Part shown: positions 53,690-61,933 of the stretch, piece by piece
Position numbering within the stretch: the first letter of the stretch is position 1
How the letters are laid out: each line of letters starts with the position of its first letter
Assembly (NCBI RefSeq): GCF_030680185.1
Contig: NZ_JAUXVZ010000047.1
Span: 35,346 to 99,345, forward strand
From: Phenylobacterium sp.
GTDB lineage: Bacteria > Pseudomonadota > Alphaproteobacteria > Caulobacterales > Caulobacteraceae
Reading direction: 5' to 3'
DNA: 64,000 nt
Made by a program: the position numbers and the translations under genes
Notes under the pieces: generated by a model
Seen by the model: only the letters and a program-made list of their open reading frames with translations
Told to the model about the DNA's origin: nothing
The model's database searches: none

Positions 53690-55551
53690 GTGGGTGCGAT
53701 GGGACGGAAACGCAAAGCTGGCAACGAACGGCTCGGGCAATATGTTCAGCTGAAGTCAGGAGGGCTTCTCGAGTTGCGATTTCCGCTCCCAGTGGAGGTT
53801 CGACACGCCTTTCTGAACGCCCAGGGAGAGCCGAAATCGCAGATCATCGAGTCGCTCGGCACGACCGACATAAGGATCGCCAACGAGAAGGCAGACCGCC
53901 GTCGGACAGAGATCAGAGAGGACATACGTCGAGTGCGAGAGGCCCGTGCCTCTGGCACGTTGGGTGACTTTCTACGGTGGCTCCACGAATACGAGATGGC
54001 GGCGTTCCAACGGGAGCAAGACGCCGCTGCAGCTGAAAGGAGACGTGAGCGCTTCAGACAAGCCGATCAGGGGGCAGCGATTGGTGCCCTTCGGACTAAT
54101 ACCCGGATGAAATATGGCGCGGCGCTCACCTCCGACGACCCGGATGAGCGGCTCGCCGTTGCCGCGTGGGCTGCCGACAAATACTTCGAACAAAAGGGCG
54201 TCAACGCGAACCGTAGCTCAGCTGAATACCGAGCAGTTGCGGAGGAGTGCGCTCGCATTCTGGCCGACGCGGTTATAGCACAAGATGACATTCTTCAGGG
54301 CCGGCCCGCGCGGCTGCCTATCTCTTCAAACATCGCAGGGGTGGCCTCGACGGACCTGTCTAGCGCCCTCACTGACCGCGGAAAATTGAAGCTGTCTGCG
54401 TATTTCGCCGAAGTCTACGCCCCGTCCGAAGGACGAGATAGCTCCAGCCCAAAAGGGGAGCGCAATATTGGTGGGAAGCGCCAATCCGTTCGGCTGTTTG
54501 TAGATTTGGTTGGCGACAAGCCAGTCTGCGCCATCACGAAAGGCGACCTATATGAGCTTCTCGATAAACTTCAGGATTACCCCGACAGTCGTCGCCTAAC
54601 AGGCGAGCTAAAACGTCTATCCGCACTTGGCATCCTCGGGAAGATGCGCTCTGGCGAGCTAGAGCTACCTCGCATGAGCCCCAAGACGCCAACAAACATT
54701 TGTCGAACCTTTCTGCGGTCCTTCAGTTTGCTGAACAGCGTCGTGACGTGAACAAAGTCGACTCCAGGGGCGTCAAGGCCCGCATCGACGGGGGGGAGCT
54801 TGGCGCAGGAAGGTCGTTCACGACAGCAGAACTCAACCGTATTTTTGCCCTTCCGCTCTTCGCCGGTTGCGCTGGAGATCAGATTGAAGGCGGGCTCTTC
54901 AAGCCCGGCTCGGTGAAGATCAGGGACGATCGGTTCTGGATACCACTTGCACTCCTGTTTACGGGGGCGAGATCATCCGAGATCGTCGGCATCCTTTCCA
55001 ACGAAGTGGTGCTTGACCACGAGGTGCCCCACTTCCTCATCCAGCCCAACGCAGTCCGCTTACGCCTAAAGAACGTCCATTCTAGGCGTATGGTCCCGAT
55101 CCACGCACGACTGATTGAATTGGGCTTCTTAGACTTTGCTAAAGCAAGGGTAGCCAATGGCGACGATCGCCTGTTCCCCATGGCAGAGCAGACCCAATAT
55201 CGGGAGGGTGCCACTGGTATAGCGGTGAGACGATCACTCGCTTCTAGTCTAATCATGCGCCAGTTTAATCGGACCGTCCTAACTCACGCTGACGCACGGG
55301 CAGACGGCGGCTCTATCAAGTGCTTCCGCAACACATTCGAACAAGAGGCAGCGTCGAAGATATCCTCCGATGAGGTCAGACAACGGTTGACCGGGCGCAA
55401 AGTCGTTAGCACTTCCCGAATTTATACAGAAAATATTCCATACGACCCCGTTAAGAGGGCTTCTCAGCTACTTATGCTGAAGAGTGAAATTGATAAGATC
55501 ACTTATGACCACGTAAATCTAGATCATCTGCCCATAAGAACCGAAGTCTAA
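53690..55551 (+). pseudogene. int: Tyrosine recombinase/integrase split by a one-base frameshift
   Basis: The first frame (53690-54751) gives the N-terminal and core-binding part, with a long region rich in charged helices; the second (54700-55551) gives the catalytic domain with Arg in LLFTGARSSEI, the lysine region HSRRMVPIH, CFRNTF in the place of HxLRxTF, LTGRK and the nucleophile Tyr in STSRIYTEN. The frames join perfectly if one G is added at about 54688 (AAGAC[G]GCC), giving PKTANKHLSNLSAV, a usual integrase sequence. So the gene is broken by a single-base deletion, or the sequence has an error. It would have driven insertion at the adjacent tRNA site. Confidence 0.8.
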
Positions 55552-56141
55552 ACTAGGACGCGCGATGCGTATCCCGGTCCGTTGTGTCGGCAGGACCCCA
55601 GGGGGCAGGCTCCCTTATAGGGCGCATGAATTCGCCGATATCGGCTTTTATCGGTCACTTTTCGTCCTTTATTCATGCGCAGAAATTTTTGGTTGATGCT
55701 CGATAAGACGGGCTATCTCCGCGTGGAGCTAGGCGCTGGCGGAGTGTAAGTTGATCATCGGGTAGCTGCGACAGGCCTGATCCAGCCCCACACGAGTGAC
55801 TTCCTTCGTGCTTTCTACGTTGGGGTGCTTACCCCTCATATTCGGCCCCCTCTTGAGCATTGGCCCAGGACCGCCGAGACTTCTTTGTTCAGTTCAGCGG
55901 CGTTACAACAAATGCAAGGCTCAGCTTGGTGGAACTTGGTCCGCCGGCCAAGTCCGGCGAATTTTGCACCGATCTGAAGTTATCGGCGTGACTTAGCCGC
56001 GCTCCGCCGCTAAAATTTTGGCAATTGTGGAGTTCTTCACCCGACGTCTCGTCGTCGGCCAACCGGCTTGCCGGCCCTCCACAGCCACATGAAGCCCACA
56101 CCCATCATGACAAAAGGACTTCCCCATGCGACCGCTTGCGC
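55552..56141. other. Non-coding interval of the island
   Basis: No credible gene in about 590 bases. A 66-codon frame at 55796 has no family match, no ribosome site and mixed composition. The interval contains the dyads at 55622-55680 and AT-richer stretches; it may hold promoters or a maintenance region of the island. Confidence 0.5.
55622..55680. repeat. Long-range 10-bp inverted repeat enclosing a 12-bp palindrome
   Basis: GCGCATGAAT (55622-55631) and its complement ATTCATGCGC (55671-55680) flank 39 bases. Inside, GCCGATATCGGC (55634-55645) is a perfect palindrome followed by TTTTA, and CCGATA/TATCGG repeat around it. It could be a terminator for the integrase transcript, a recombination site or a binding region. 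Confidence 0.6.
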
Positions 56142-56735
56142 ATGACGCTCGCGGCCAAGATTACTGCGACGCGCGCTAGCCTCGCAGCCAGCCGATGCTC
56201 TCTCCCAGCCGCTCTCATTGAAGGTTACGCGGACTTCTGGGTGGAGAATGGCGCAACGCACGAGCTGACAGTCTCACTCGGCGTTCATCCCACCAGGTTC
56301 GACCCAGAGACCGAATTCCTACCTCAGATGCGCCGGATCGCCCGCGAGATCACACGTCGCGTGCGCGGGGTTCCGAAGCGTCAGATGCTTTGGCTTGCTC
56401 CTCAGGATGCCGTCTGGATGGCGGGGTTCTATGAGCCGACGATGGGGGACGGATGCCTTTTCCCGCACTGGCATGGCGTTATCGCCCTTCGCGAGGGAGA
56501 GGAGTCGATCCTCCGGTCGCTTCTGGTCGAGTGCGTAGGCGAGGACAAGACGCAGGGCTCAGTGGGCCCTTTCGAGACTCCTCGGCCCGTCATCACGACG
56601 CCTAAGGCAAAGCCGACCTTCCATCTGACCTCGCTAGAGACGCCAGAGCGCTACGTCGCCTATGCCAACAAGACGGTCCGTGGACGCGATCCGACCCATT
56701 GGACCACCGCCGACTTCCTGCCCCAGCAAGACTGA
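56142..56735 (+). CDS. Hypothetical protein with possible HUH (rolling-circle Rep-like) motif
   Basis: A protein of about 197 residues. ELTVSLGVHP could be a Rep motif 1 strand, FPHWHGVIAL carries an H-x-H (HUH) metal pair, and ERYVAYANKT has a Tyr/Lys arrangement like Rep motif 3. These are suggestive only. No family was recognised. Start is unclear: the frame is open up to 56025, and ATG 56142 was chosen as the first start before the well-behaved sequence; no good ribosome site is present. Confidence 0.5.
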   Translation: MTLAAKITATRASLAASRCSLPAALIEGYADFWVENGATHELTVSLGVHPTRFDPETEFLPQMRRIAREITRRVRGVPKRQMLWLAPQDAVWMAGFYEPTMGDGCLFPHWHGVIALREGEESILRSLLVECVGEDKTQGSVGPFETPRPVITTPKAKPTFHLTSLETPERYVAYANKTVRGRDPTHWTTADFLPQQD

Positions 56736-56756
56736 CCAACCCGAAACGTTATTCGC

Positions 56757-56787
56757 CAACAGCCCAACAGCCCAACAGCCCAACAGC
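56757..56787 (+). repeat. 9-bp tandem repeat (about 3.5 copies)
   Basis: The unit CAACAGCCC is repeated head to tail directly after the preceding gene. Short perfect repeats of this kind can change in copy number by slippage. It is non-coding. Confidence 0.8.
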
Positions 56788-57089
56788 ACGAAGCAAATAC
56801 GCCAGGCCGCAGATCAAGCGCGGCCTGGCCAATCCTCCTGAATAGCCGAACCGCCTCCTCTGCGAGGGATAGGTGGCCAGGGGGTCGCGGTGGTGGATTG
56901 GCCATAGCCGTGAACTACAGCCTGGAGCCTCCGACTAGGCGACAGCCTGTGCCGCTACAGCGCGGCTTCAAGCTCAGCAGCAGCATGTCGCGCCCGCAGA
57001 ACGCGGGTGTCGGTCTACGACCGGGGGTCGCCCTCCCAACAAGGCGGGAATGGCGGATCGGGAGCGCGCCCCGACCGCCAGTTCTCATC
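56788..57089. other. Non-coding interval with a dyad
   Basis: About 300 bases without a firm gene if the next start is at 57090. It holds GGCCAATCC (56827-56835) and its complement GGATTGGCC (56895-56903), a nine-base inverted repeat with a 59-base gap. The frame of the next gene is open through the right part of it. Confidence 0.4.
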
Positions 57090-57962
57090 ATGCCTGAAGA
57101 CGAGGGCGACGAGTCGAGACGCAAGGCGCTGGTTAGTCATCCATCCACTGCTAACATTCCCACCAGCCTCGCTTCCGGAGATGATGGCGCCGTGTTCGTC
57201 CCGTTCCCCAACAACCTGCCAGATGGCCCCGCAGAACGGGCTCTCGTTCTTCAGGATACCCTGATCAGTCGCTCTACAGGGGGCGCCTTCAATCCAGGGG
57301 TCTACAACCTCCTCCGCAAGGAGTTCATCGCTGATCCCGAGGCTGCGCCGCTACTCCCCCGCTACGTCAGGAGATGCAGGGACCTGAATGCGTTTTGGTC
57401 AGAAGCGAAGGCAATGTCTGACACCTATGAAGGCCGCCGCGCTCAGATTAGAGCCGACTTCCAGCCCCTGCTAGATCACTTGGAAGGTGCGGGACGCGCA
57501 CCACTTGACGATGCGATTACGGACGCGCTTGCCGCCTTCAATGCCGAAGGCGTGTCGGTAGTCTGGCGTAAAGCGCTTGAGCGACGTGAGAGGGACCCGG
57601 AGGGGGCGATAACGGCCGCAAGAACGCTGCTAGAAACCGTCTGCAAGCACGTCCTGGATGAAGCTGGAGAAGTCTATGACGATGGAGCCGATCTACCCAG
57701 CCTTTACAAGCAGGCGGCGAAGCTCCTGAACCTTGCCCCCTCTGCCCACACGGAAGAGGTCTTTCGCCAGATACTCGGCGGCTGCACGTCGGTGGTAGCG
57801 GGGCTAGGGGCGGTTCGAAACAAAATCAGCGATGCCCACGGTCGTGGAGCAGCTGGGGTCCGCCCTGTCGCGCGGCACGCGCAACTCGCGGTCAACCTTG
57901 CGGGGGCCATGGCCACCTTTATCGTCGAGACTTGGCAGGCTCGCAATCAGCTGTCTGGCTGA
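57090..57962 (+). CDS. Abortive-infection-type protein (Abi_C domain)
   Basis: A protein of about 290 residues whose C-terminal 100 residues carry the Abi C-terminal-domain blocks: AARTLLETVCKHVLDEAG, DLPSLYKQAAKLLNLAP, GLGAVRNKISDAHGRG and NLAGAMATFIVETWQAR. The middle (ALVLQDTLISRSTGG, LPRYVRRCRDLNAFW) is usual for the same proteins. Members are linked with phage exclusion; the target is not known. The frame is open upstream to a TTG at 56898, but the added 64 residues are Arg/Pro-rich and unlike the family, so the start is uncertain. Confidence 0.78.
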   Translation: MPEDEGDESRRKALVSHPSTANIPTSLASGDDGAVFVPFPNNLPDGPAERALVLQDTLISRSTGGAFNPGVYNLLRKEFIADPEAAPLLPRYVRRCRDLNAFWSEAKAMSDTYEGRRAQIRADFQPLLDHLEGAGRAPLDDAITDALAAFNAEGVSVVWRKALERRERDPEGAITAARTLLETVCKHVLDEAGEVYDDGADLPSLYKQAAKLLNLAPSAHTEEVFRQILGGCTSVVAGLGAVRNKISDAHGRGAAGVRPVARHAQLAVNLAGAMATFIVETWQARNQLSG

Positions 57963-58105
57963 GGCCATCTCGACCCGGCGGGCCACCTTGGCAAACCCGC
58001 TGGCGCCTCGCGACCCCTCTTAAGGCGAGGCGCTAGGCCTCGCAGTGAGGACTCGCTTCCCAGTCGGATGTTCTTTATATGTTCCGCCCCGTGTCCGAGG
58101 GCAGA

Positions 58106-58387
58106 ATGGGCAGCAGAAATCCCGACCGCGTTCCAATCTCCTACCGTCGTCGGAAGTGCGAGACGGTCGGCGACATGATCCACCAAGGGTGGGACGTTCA
58201 TTCCCGCTGCATGACCTGCGGAACGCTCTTCCGAGTCAATCTCCGGATCATAGCTAAGTTGAAGGGGGCGGGGTTCAGCATCTGGAACCGCAAAGACCGC
58301 TGCCGACGGTTGGGTTGCGTCGGTCACGTCGAGTTCCATGGACGCGCTCCGGATATGTCCTGGCATGAGGTGCTAAGCACGCCATAG
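58106..58387 (+). CDS. Small hypothetical protein with Cys-pair (zinc-finger-like)
   Basis: A 93-residue basic protein. Cys pairs CMTC (about residue 35) and a later C...C in DRCRRLGC suggest a small zinc site; GDMIHQGWDVHSRC and VPISYRRRKCETV look well conserved in character. The ATG at 58106 has GAGG upstream; an upstream ATG (58079) has none. Proteins of this type occur on mobile elements of alphaproteobacteria, but no function is known to me. Confidence 0.6.
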   Translation: MGSRNPDRVPISYRRRKCETVGDMIHQGWDVHSRCMTCGTLFRVNLRIIAKLKGAGFSIWNRKDRCRRLGCVGHVEFHGRAPDMSWHEVLSTP

Positions 58388-58572
58388 CACTAGGGCCGAT
58401 GGCCCCCGCCGACGCCCATTTCCCGGACTCTCAGGAGTCCGCAGGGCCGCCCCAGCAACCTCTCCGCTTGTTGGGTAGCGCAACAGCCTCATGAGCGCTC
58501 CAGCACGCTCCTGGCGGCTCGGCCGTGCCCCGACCAATTCCCACATTGTTCCGAGGGCGTGAGGCGGAAGAG

Positions 58573-58600
58573 GTGTGCACACAAAGTATTGCAGCAATAC
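58573..58600. promoter_or_regulatory. Two adjacent perfect palindromes (candidate operators)
   Basis: GTGTGCACAC (58573-58582) and GTATTGC-A-GCAATAC (58586-58600) lie side by side with three bases between. Dyads of this size are typical sites of dimeric repressors, such as phage or plasmid regulators. They are 45-70 bases upstream of the proposed -10. Confidence 0.6.
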
Positions 58601-58616
58601 AACTCGGCATCATCTC

Positions 58617-58650
58617 ATTTCGATAAATAGTCAACAATGACTATATAATA
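58617..58650 (+). promoter_or_regulatory. Promoter with overlapping dyad operator
   Basis: A consensus -10 TATAAT is at 58644-58649. The dyad ATAGTCA-ACAA-TGACTAT (58627-58644) fills the spacer and touches the -10, where a bound protein would block polymerase. The -35 is weak (TTTCGA or CGATAA). The context is AT-rich, unlike the host. Confidence 0.6.
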
Positions 58651-58655
58651 TCCCA

Positions 58656-58750
58656 GTAGACTCCAACCTCAATAAGGTGCATTATGACATCGCTCTGTTA
58701 AGCAATACCCGAATTAACTCGGGCCGGCCTTCGGGTCGGCCCATTTTTTT
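58656..58750 (+). ncRNA. Candidate short leader RNA / small RNA ending in an intrinsic terminator
   Basis: A transcript from the TATAAT promoter would start near 58656 and end in the T run at 58750, giving about 95 nt. It contains a five-codon frame ATG-ACA-TCG-CTC-TGT-TAA (58684-58701, MTSLC) with AAGG six bases upstream, then a hairpin CCCGA/TCGGG (58708-58723) that shares GGG with the terminator stem, so both cannot form together. This is the layout of a translational attenuator, but a plain small RNA is equally possible. Confidence 0.45.
58721..58750 (+). terminator. Strong intrinsic terminator 12 bases before a gene start
   Basis: GGGCCGGCC-TTCG-GGTCGGCCC (58721-58742) with a tetraloop, followed by ATTTTTTT. 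It stands between the promoter at 58644 and the gene at 58763, so it either ends a small RNA or attenuates the operon. Confidence 0.85.
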
Positions 58751-58762
58751 GAGGTTGTGGAT

Positions 58763-59083
58763 ATGCAGCGATACCACATCGTGCGTTGGATAGACCAAAT
58801 TCCGTTCGCCCATGAACGGTCTGTTCAAAACGACGACCAAGCGATTGGCTGCGCGACCGAAACAGGCCTCCGCCACCTCGAGCAGTGGGGTGAAAGCGCC
58901 GCAGGCATGGCGCCCCATATCCACGTCTACAAATCCGAAGAGGGCGCACGTGTTGTGCGCTTTTCGGTAGAGACCTTTGTCGCCTCGCTCCTTCCTCTCA
59001 GGAAGGATGGAGAACTTGGCTACGCGCTGAATTACCCAGCGGCTCAAGGCCGCCAGCCGAACAAGCGCGACCTTGAGATATGA
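58763..59083 (+). CDS. Hypothetical protein, first gene of a two-gene operon
   Basis: A 106-residue soluble protein (MQRYHIVRWIDQIPFAHE at the start) without recognised family motif; it is rich in aromatic and charged residues and has no signal or membrane helix. GAGG precedes the ATG by eight bases; a GTG two codons upstream is too close to that site. It overlaps the next gene by four bases (ATGA). The regulatory region before it suggests tight control. Confidence 0.65.
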   Translation: MQRYHIVRWIDQIPFAHERSVQNDDQAIGCATETGLRHLEQWGESAAGMAPHIHVYKSEEGARVVRFSVETFVASLLPLRKDGELGYALNYPAAQGRQPNKRDLEI

Positions 59084-59301
59084 GTTCAGAGGATGGACCG
59101 GCCGCCCAGGTGACGCAACGGCATCTTGGCGAGCTGGATCGAGAGCTACGCGAACTCGGGATTGTGAACCTGCGGCTGGACGCCCGTCTGGCAGAGCAGC
59201 GTGTCCGACTGGCGCCATGGTGGGCGGCAACTGGCGGCGCTGGCCTTCTAGCGGCTATCGTTTGGGCGGGGACGATCCTGGCTCGGGTGAGTGGCTCTTA
59301 G
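59080..59301 (+). CDS. Small single-helix membrane protein
   Basis: A 73-residue protein with an N-terminal coiled-coil-like helix (HLGELDRELRELGIVNLRLDARL in part) and one transmembrane segment near the C-terminus (ATGGAGLLAAIVWAGTILA). Translationally coupled to the upstream gene. Small helix-plus-membrane proteins like this occur in phage lysis, toxin-antitoxin and defence operons; no specific assignment is possible. Confidence 0.65.
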   Translation: MSSEDGPAAQVTQRHLGELDRELRELGIVNLRLDARLAEQRVRLAPWWAATGGAGLLAAIVWAGTILARVSGS

Positions 59302-59385
59302 TTCTGACTGCCCTCACCTGGCTCTCGGCGCGTTTCAACAGGGAGATGGATGTGCGGGCTGCGACCGGCGCCCAAGCGGTTCGAA

Positions 59386-60411
59386 CTATGGGGCATCCGC
59401 ATCTTCGATAAGCTGCCGCAACTCCTCCACCCCCAACCAGGGCCGTGAGGAGTGGATCATCCGGTGGCAGTTCGGGCAGACCAGAGCGAGGTCCTCTAGC
59501 TTCGTCTTTCCTTCTTCCGGAAGGGTATGGACGGGCTTCGTATGGTGAGCCTCGATGAAGCCCTTTCCTCTGGCTCCATACGTCTTCTCGAAATCGAACC
59601 CGCAGACTTCGCATTCGAGTTTGCCGATCTCCTTCAGAGCTTTCGCCTTCCGGTTCTCGACAAGCTTCCTGTTCCGCTCCTTGTAGCGATGAAGCCGGGT
59701 GAGGATTTTTCCTTCCGGGGCTTCGACCAGGTCCTCATCGAACGCGATCTGGAGATCCTCGATCTCGACGGGAAGAGTGACCTGCTGGCGGATCGCCTTC
59801 GCTACCGCGGTCAACCGTTCCGGATCATCCGCGAAGAGGTCCCAGACGACCTGTTCATCCTTATTTCCGCGGACTAGGCCGACCCCTCCGGATGCGGCGA
59901 CTTCCGGGTCCAGCCTCCGGAAGTTCATCATCTTCATGTAGACGCCGTTTGGGTTTCGGAAGGTCTCTGCGTCACCGCCCCCGGTTCGCTTCGCCAGATC
60001 GTTGAGGGTCGCCGAGAGTTCGGCGATGGGCTTGGACGTCTGGGAGGGCATGTGCTCCCGGTGTCGCATGTAGAAGTCCAGCGCCAGGATCAGTTCGTCC
60101 CGGGTCCAGGACGGGTTCCGAGGAGCGTCTTCGGTGAGCTTCACAACATCAAATCCGAGCGCAGTGAGGGCCGCTGAGACCGTCTTCTCACCTCCAGTGA
60201 AGTCCGCAGACTTGAGGGAGTCTCGCCCCTCAAGACGCCCATGAGCTGCCCCAGCGATGGCCTTGGAGTCATACCGGACACCATCCCGCACAACGAAATA
60301 GGAGCGCGCTGGTCCAAAGCCGTAGCGCTTTAGGAACGCGTCTCTTCCCAGGGCGTCGAATTCATCAAGGGCGGCTGTGACAGCAGCCTGTGTGAGGTCC
60401 TTGAGTCCCAT
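59386..60411 (-). CDS. HNH endonuclease with ScoMcrA-like N-terminal domain (putative type IV restriction)
   Basis: A 341-residue protein. The N-terminal 85 residues (RYGFGPARSYFVVRDGVRYDSKAIAGAAHG in pieces: GFGPARSYFVV, YDSKAIAGAAHG, SADFTGGE) match the head domain of ScoMcrA-type modification-dependent nucleases. The C-terminus has an HNH fold: zinc Cys pairs CEVCGF and CPNCH, and the catalytic HH in IEAHHTKPVH. It likely cuts modified or foreign DNA. The SRA and phosphorothioate-binding domains of ScoMcrA are not evident. Confidence 0.82.
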   Translation of the reverse strand: MGLKDLTQAAVTAALDEFDALGRDAFLKRYGFGPARSYFVVRDGVRYDSKAIAGAAHGRLEGRDSLKSADFTGGEKTVSAALTALGFDVVKLTEDAPRNPSWTRDELILALDFYMRHREHMPSQTSKPIAELSATLNDLAKRTGGGDAETFRNPNGVYMKMMNFRRLDPEVAASGGVGLVRGNKDEQVVWDLFADDPERLTAVAKAIRQQVTLPVEIEDLQIAFDEDLVEAPEGKILTRLHRYKERNRKLVENRKAKALKEIGKLECEVCGFDFEKTYGARGKGFIEAHHTKPVHTLPEEGKTKLEDLALVCPNCHRMIHSSRPWLGVEELRQLIEDADAP

Positions 60412-60491
60412 GATCCCCCCGGAAAACTCTCGCTACCGTAGCGGGCGCTAGGGCGAGCCACTACGATCACCCTCAGGTGCATGGAGGTAAA

Positions 60492-60929
60492 GTGCGACTC
60501 CGGACGAAGGTGACCATTCGGACACTGGTCATTGCTGGTCTGGCGGGACTTGCGACGCCGGCGCTGGCGGACCCCTGTAAGGCGATCCCGGACCGTGGGC
60601 CGCTCCCTGCCTACCTCGCCCGTGGCTCAATTTTCTCCGGACCGGTGGTTTACATCGGGGACGGCGACAGCCTCTGTGTCGCCGTTGGCTCCGGTCCGGA
60701 GAACTGGGTTGAGGTCCGGGTGGCCGACTTCTACGCCCCCGAATTGAACACCCCAAAGGGCAAGCGAGCGAAAGCGACGCTTGAGCGGCTGGTGAAGGGG
60801 GAGCGAGCCGTCTGCCGCGCCGAGAAGCGTAGCTATGACCGGATGGTCGCCCGTTGCGAGGTCGGCGGGCGATCCATCGGAGAGCTGATGCGGCACGCCG
60901 GCGTGGAGAGCGGGGGCCGTGGAAGGTAG
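60492..60929 (+). CDS. Secreted staphylococcal-nuclease-like (SNase) protein
   Basis: A 145-residue protein with a Sec signal (TLVIAGLAGLATPALA) followed by an SNase-like barrel: VYIGDGDSLCV, VRVADFYAPELNTPKGKRAK and DRMVARCEVGGRSI. The start GTG at 60492 has GGAGG five bases upstream, better than the GTG at 60477. Family members are calcium-dependent nucleases. It is divergent from the HNH gene. Confidence 0.8.
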   Translation: MRLRTKVTIRTLVIAGLAGLATPALADPCKAIPDRGPLPAYLARGSIFSGPVVYIGDGDSLCVAVGSGPENWVEVRVADFYAPELNTPKGKRAKATLERLVKGERAVCRAEKRSYDRMVARCEVGGRSIGELMRHAGVESGGRGR

Positions 60930-61034
60930 AATGCGCCGGCGGTCGGGGTCGCGGTCGGATGCCTGAACGGGCTATGGTGCCTTGGCTATCGCGCATATCA
61001 ATGACAGGCTTCTCCACACAATCCGGAGGCCGCC

Positions 61035-61385
61035 ATGAAAGCACTCTTCGCGCTGTGTCTCGTATGGCTCCTGACCACGCTCGCCGCCCCTGCTTTTGCT
61101 CAACAGCAATGCCCTATCGGCTCCTACCCATGGGTGGACTCATGGGGCAACCAAACCTGCAAGCGCCATGGGGATGGGAGCACAGCGACAACCCAGGCCC
61201 CTCGCGGAATGACATGCCCAACGGGCTCGTTTCCATGGGTGGACAGCTGGGGGAACAAGATTTGCCGCACTCACGACACCCCCAGCAAACCGCGCACCGA
61301 CTATTACGACACCAGCAAGGGCTGTCCGGTCGGGACCTATCAAACGGTGGATAGCTGGGGCAACAACGTCTGTAAGAAGTTCTGA
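61035..61385 (+). CDS. Small secreted protein with three CPxGSxPWVDSWGN repeats
   Basis: A 116-residue protein with a clear Sec signal ending in AFAQQ. The mature part has three copies of a motif CPxGSxPWVDSWGNxxCK (about residues 26-43, 61-78, 96-113), each with two cysteines that could form a disulfide. I recognise no family. GGAGG lies six bases before the ATG. It is convergent with the serine recombinase gene. Confidence 0.72.
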   Translation: MKALFALCLVWLLTTLAAPAFAQQQCPIGSYPWVDSWGNQTCKRHGDGSTATTQAPRGMTCPTGSFPWVDSWGNKICRTHDTPSKPRTDYYDTSKGCPVGTYQTVDSWGNNVCKKF

Positions 61386-61388
61386 CGG

Positions 61389-61928
61389 TTAGCCAAGCGC
61401 CCGATAGACGCTCGCTCGCCCGATCCCCAGTCTCTTCGCGATAGCGGACGCCCCGAGGCCCTCAGCCTTCAAAGCCACAATCTGCTCCGGATCGACTGAC
61501 TTTGGCCGACCACGATAGCGGCCAGCAGCCTTCGCCTTCGCGATCCCGTCTGCCTGGCGCTCCTTCCGGATTTCAGTCTCGAACTCGGCGAAGGCTCCCA
61601 GCAGGTTCAGCATCAACCGCCCCTCAGAGGAAGTGGTGTCGATATGTTGCTGGAGACAGCGGAAGCCGACTTCCTTGTCGGTGAGCACGTCCACGATCCG
61701 GCGCAGGTCTACCAAGCTACGGGCAAGTCGGTCCAAGCGCGTGACCAGGAGAACATCGCCCTTCCGGACATATCGCAGGGCCGCTTCGAGCTGCTCGCGC
61801 CCTTCAGTGGTGGCGCCACTCCGCTTCTCTTCGAAAATCTGCTCGGCTCCAGCGGCGAGTAGCTGCTCGCGCTGAACGTCGAGGGACTGACCCGCGCTGG
61901 AGACCCGCGCATAACCGACAATGCTCAT
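61389..61928 (-). CDS. Serine recombinase (resolvase/invertase family)
   Basis: A 179-residue recombinase of Tn3-resolvase/Hin size. The nucleophile Ser10 is in GYARVSSAGQSLDVQREQL, LLVTRLDRLARSLVDL and AEFETEIRKERQ complete the catalytic domain, and the C-terminus has a helix-turn-helix (LGASAIAKRLGIGRASVYRAL). It lies next to a repeat-rich region with the features of a res site. Confidence 0.9.
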   Translation of the reverse strand: MSIVGYARVSSAGQSLDVQREQLLAAGAEQIFEEKRSGATTEGREQLEAALRYVRKGDVLLVTRLDRLARSLVDLRRIVDVLTDKEVGFRCLQQHIDTTSSEGRLMLNLLGAFAEFETEIRKERQADGIAKAKAAGRYRGRPKSVDPEQIVALKAEGLGASAIAKRLGIGRASVYRALG

Positions 61929-61933
61929 CTAAC

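Larger units (their letters stand above)
58388..58762 (+). other. Non-coding regulatory interval upstream of the 58763 operon
   Basis: No gene of normal size lies here. The right two thirds are packed with palindromes, a good -10 sequence, a mini open frame and a strong terminator, each listed separately. The left part has a small GGACTC/GAGTCC hairpin near 58432. Confidence 0.65.

Noticed and set aside
53500..53724. Small minus-strand frames between the lipoprotein and integrase genes
   Set aside because: They run across the tRNA 3' remnant and carry no family motif; the interval is better explained as an attachment region.
55796..55996. 66-codon open frame after the integrase
   Set aside because: No start signal or recognisable motif; it looks like chance.
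58045..58257. 70-codon frame overlapping the small Cys-pair gene
   Set aside because: The overlapping frame at 58106 has a better ribosome site and paired cysteines.
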